64,000 nucleotides of DNA from NCBI GenBank assembly GCA_004555545.1, contig SFHR01000001.1, positions 1 through 64,000 on the forward strand, given 5' to 3'. The notes beneath the pieces were generated by a model. The model searched no databases. It was not told the origin of the DNA and worked only from the letters and a program-made list of their open reading frames with translations. The position numbers and the translations under genes are program-made. The DNA comes from Dechloromonas aromatica (nom. nud.). GTDB lineage: Bacteria; Pseudomonadota; Gammaproteobacteria; Burkholderiales; Rhodocyclaceae. This document shows, piece by piece, positions 61,583 to 64,000 of the stretch (position 1 is the stretch's first letter; each line of letters starts with the position of its first letter).

Positions 61583-64000
61583 ATGGCTAAAAGAACAGAT
61601 ATAAAATCTATTTTGATTATCGGAGCCGGTCCGATTATTATCGGTCAAGCTTGCGAATTTGATTATTCCGGCGTTCAAGCTTGTAAAGCATTACGTCAAG
61701 AAGGTTATAAAGTGATTTTGGTGAATTCAAATCCGGCAACCATTATGACCGATCCCGAAACCGCTGACGTAACTTATATAGAACCGATTACTTGGCAAGT
61801 TTTAGAAAAAATCATCGCCAAAGAACAACCAGACGCACTCTTGCCAACAATGGGCGGACAAACTGCCTTAAATTGTGCCTTAGATTTGGCTCATCACGGA
61901 GTTCTGAAAAAATACAACGTAGAACTAATTGGTGCCAACGAAGAAGCCATAGACAAAGCCGAAGATCGTCAAAAATTCCGCGACGCTATGACCAAAATCG
62001 GCTTGGAATCGGCAAAATCTGGAATCGCTCATTCTATGCAGGAAGCATATGAAGTGCAGAAAACTGTCGGCTTTCCTACCATTATTCGTCCATCTTTCAC
62101 GCTTGGCGGCACCGGCGGCGGTATCGCTTACAATATGGAAGAGTTTGAAACCATCTGCAAACGCGGTTTAGAAGAATCCCCCACCAGCGAATTACTAATT
62201 GAAGAATCACTGCTCGGTTGGAAAGAATACGAAATGGAAGTCGTCCGCGATAAAAACGATAACTGCATCATCGTTTGTAGTATTGAAAATTTAGACCCTA
62301 TGGGCGTGCATACCGGCGACAGTATAACCGTTGCTCCGGCTCAAACTCTCACCGATAAAGAATATCAAATTTTGCGGAATGCCTCCATCGCTGTGTTACG
62401 CGAAATCGGCGTAGATACCGGCGGAAGTAATGTGCAATTTGCTTTAAATCCTAAAAATGGTCGGCTGATTATCATTGAAATGAATCCGCGAGTTTCGCGT
62501 TCTTCGGCGTTGGCTTCTAAAGCTACCGGTTTTCCGATTGCTAAAATTGCAGCAAAATTAGCCGTTGGTTATACGCTTGACGAATTACAAAACGAAATCA
62601 CCGGCGGCAAAACTCCGGCATCTTTTGAACCAACAATTGATTACGTTGTTACCAAAGTGCCGCGTTTTGCTTTTGAAAAATTCCCACAAGCCGACAACGT
62701 ATTAACTACACAAATGAAATCTGTTGGCGAAGTAATGGCAATCGGCAGAACTTTTCAGGAATCTCTACAAAAAGCATTACGAGGTTTAGAAGTCGGCGTG
62801 GATGGCTTTAATTTGAAATCTGTTGATTCAACTATCATAGACGAGCAATTGGCAAAACCAACTCCGGAGCGTTTATGGTATGTTGCCGACGCTTTCGGCG
62901 TGGGAATGAGTTTAGAAAAAGTGCATTCCTTGACCAAAATTGATGTCTGGTTTTTATCGCAAATCAAAGAAATCGTAGATTTGGAATTGCAAATTGAAAA
63001 ACGTGAAAAAATTTCTGATTTTCTCGTGGAAGAAATACGTTTTTTAAAACAAAAAGGTTTTGGAGATAAACGAATTGCACAATTACTCAAAAAAGGCAAT
63101 ACCACCGAAGCCGATGTAAGAAATTATCGGCATCAAAATGGAATTTATCCGGTGTTTAAACGTGTGGATACTTGTGCGGCAGAATTTGCTACGAATACCG
63201 CTTATTTATATTCCACTTACGGCGGCGATGAATGCGAAGCCCAAGCAAATCCAGATAAACAAAAAATTATGGTGCTTGGTGGCGGGCCAAATAGAATCGG
63301 ACAAGGCATAGAATTTGATTATTGTTGCGTGCATGCGGCAATGGCTATGCGTGATGATGGCTATGAAACTATAATGGTGAATTGCAATCCGGAGACCGTT
63401 TCCACAGATTATGACACCTCGGATCGCTTGTATTTTGAACCGCTAACGCTGGAAAATGTTTTAGATATTGTTCGCATAGAAAAACCGGTCGGCGTTATCG
63501 TGCAATATGGCGGGCAAACTCCGCTGAAATTGGCGTTAGAATTAGAACGCAACGGAGTTCCTATTATTGGCACCTCGCCAGAAAGCATAGATATCGCCGA
63601 AGACCGAGAACGCTTCCAAAAATTACTGCAAGATCTGAATTTAAAACAACCACCAAATCGCACCGCAAGAACCGAAGCCGAAGCTATCAAATTAGCCGCA
63701 GAAATCGGTTATCCGTTAGTTGTGCGTCCCTCGTATGTTTTGGGCGGACGGGCTATGGAAATTGTTCATGAACAAACTGAATTAGAACGCTATATGCGAG
63801 AAGCAGTCAAAGTTTCGCACGACTCGCCGGTATTGTTGGATAGATTTTTGAACGATGCCGTTGAAGTTGATGTAGATGCTTTGGCGGATAACACCGGCGA
63901 AGTGATAATCGGTGGCGTGATGGAGCATATAGAACAAGCCGGCGTGCATTCTGGCGATTCTGCTTGTTCCTTGCCGCCGTATTCCTTGCCCATAGAAATT
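61583..64000 (+). CDS. carB: Carbamoyl-phosphate synthase large subunit, 3' end beyond window
   Basis: It forms carbamoyl phosphate for arginine and pyrimidines. The first 806 codons are present of about 1070. The N-terminal ATP-grasp half shows [21 protein letters not shown]-type opening, [14 protein letters not shown] and [15 protein letters not shown]. The oligomerisation region follows at about 400-545, and the second synthetase half then begins with [20 protein letters not shown] and [17 protein letters not shown]. No carA precedes it; the chemoreceptor gene diverges upstream. Near residue 480 an element-like right arm is translated as FLVEE. The leader (61520-61575) is a run of ACAACAAA-type repeats. 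Confidence 0.97.
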   Translation, partial: MAKRTDIKSILIIGAGPIIIGQACEFDYSGVQACKALRQEGYKVILVNSNPATIMTDPETADVTYIEPITWQVLEKIIAKEQPDALLPTMGGQTALNCALDLAHHGVLKKYNVELIGANEEAIDKAEDRQKFRDAMTKIGLESAKSGIAHSMQEAYEVQKTVGFPTIIRPSFTLGGTGGGIAYNMEEFETICKRGLEESPTSELLIEESLLGWKEYEMEVVRDKNDNCIIVCSIENLDPMGVHTGDSITVAPAQTLTDKEYQILRNASIAVLREIGVDTGGSNVQFALNPKNGRLIIIEMNPRVSRSSALASKATGFPIAKIAAKLAVGYTLDELQNEITGGKTPASFEPTIDYVVTKVPRFAFEKFPQADNVLTTQMKSVGEVMAIGRTFQESLQKALRGLEVGVDGFNLKSVDSTIIDEQLAKPTPERLWYVADAFGVGMSLEKVHSLTKIDVWFLSQIKEIVDLELQIEKREKISDFLVEEIRFLKQKGFGDKRIAQLLKKGNTTEADVRNYRHQNGIYPVFKRVDTCAAEFATNTAYLYSTYGGDECEAQANPDKQKIMVLGGGPNRIGQGIEFDYCCVHAAMAMRDDGYETIMVNCNPETVSTDYDTSDRLYFEPLTLENVLDIVRIEKPVGVIVQYGGQTPLKLALELERNGVPIIGTSPESIDIAEDRERFQKLLQDLNLKQPPNRTARTEAEAIKLAAEIGYPLVVRPSYVLGGRAMEIVHEQTELERYMREAVKVSHDSPVLLDRFLNDAVEVDVDALADNTGEVIIGGVMEHIEQAGVHSGDSACSLPPYSLPIEI
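63019..63033. repeat. Right-arm-like sequence inside carB
   Basis: TTTTCTCGTGGAAGAA is in frame, read as FLVEE, in the variable oligomerisation region. Without a left arm it may be chance. Confidence 0.4.

Overview
The window is AT-rich, gene-dense bacterial DNA. The 16S rRNA, the neighbour pairs rsmB-DUF4390 and thiG-trmB, the RibB with a degenerate GTP-cyclohydrolase half, the PyrX-type dihydroorotase, the phasin and the ubiquinone genes (ubiE, ubiJ) together suggest a low-GC betaproteobacterium (inference). LPS genes (waaF, lpxL), the Lol pathway (lolA, lolC, lolD), flagellar genes (fliR, flaG) and a chemoreceptor indicate a motile Gram-negative cell. The phasin suggests that it stores polyhydroxyalkanoate.

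Layout. 1-4.9 kb: an rRNA operon on the minus strand (tRNA-fMet, then 16S, tRNA-Ile, tRNA-Ala and a 23S cut by the window edge). 5-12 kb, minus strand: mraY, a PiT phosphate transporter, greB-ftsE-ribB, prs and tRNA-Gln. 12-16 kb, plus strand: a CHASE2 adenylate cyclase followed directly by a Crp-type regulator, then an orphan polysaccharide-export permease. 16-25 kb: folP, waaF, dut, argA, lolC-lolD, ubiE-ubiJ and a second PiT transporter. 25-30 kb: a very AT-rich RND efflux pair and a DUF4124-like secreted protein. 30.4-34 kb: an apparent restriction-modification island with two methyltransferases and two candidate nucleases. 34-43 kb: thiG-trmB, pyrX, tRNA-Ser, argS, pgi, a radical SAM gene and a phasin. 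43-49 kb: fliR, a DUF1992 gene, divergent lpxL/lolA, rsmB, a DUF4390 gene and flaG. 49-64 kb: tyrB, a phosphomannomutase, lysA, iorB, nrdA, a folB-like gene, paaK, an ACT-domain gene, a chemoreceptor and the 5' three quarters of carB.

The most striking feature is a dispersed palindrome of about 45 bp. Its arms are TTTCCACGAGA and TCTCGTGGAAA around an A/T core. I count 24 essentially complete copies, about 16 partial copies, and two candidate longer forms with the same termini (about 150 and 186 bp). Copies lie in many intergenic gaps and in the 16S-23S spacer. Two complete copies lie in frame inside coding genes (the cyclase and pgi), and arms occur inside argS, trmB, rsmB, pyrX and carB. 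Arms also appear to supply GTG start codons to both genes of the RND pair, the first codons of lolA, and the last codons and stop of the folB-like gene. Many copies sit next to a short tandem-repeat array whose unit differs from locus to locus. The family resembles in style the Rickettsia palindromic elements and the Neisseria Correia elements, but I do not recognise its sequence. A second oddity is an exact 20-bp tandem duplication inside the most conserved 5' part of the 16S gene.

Other themes: cAMP signalling (cyclase plus Crp); aromatic amino-acid turnover (tyrB, iorB, paaK and ACT within 10 kb); folate (folP, folB); and many house-keeping genes found without their usual partners (mraY without a dcw cluster, ftsE without ftsX, nrdA without nrdB, carB without carA, pyrX without pyrB, the permease without its ATPase).
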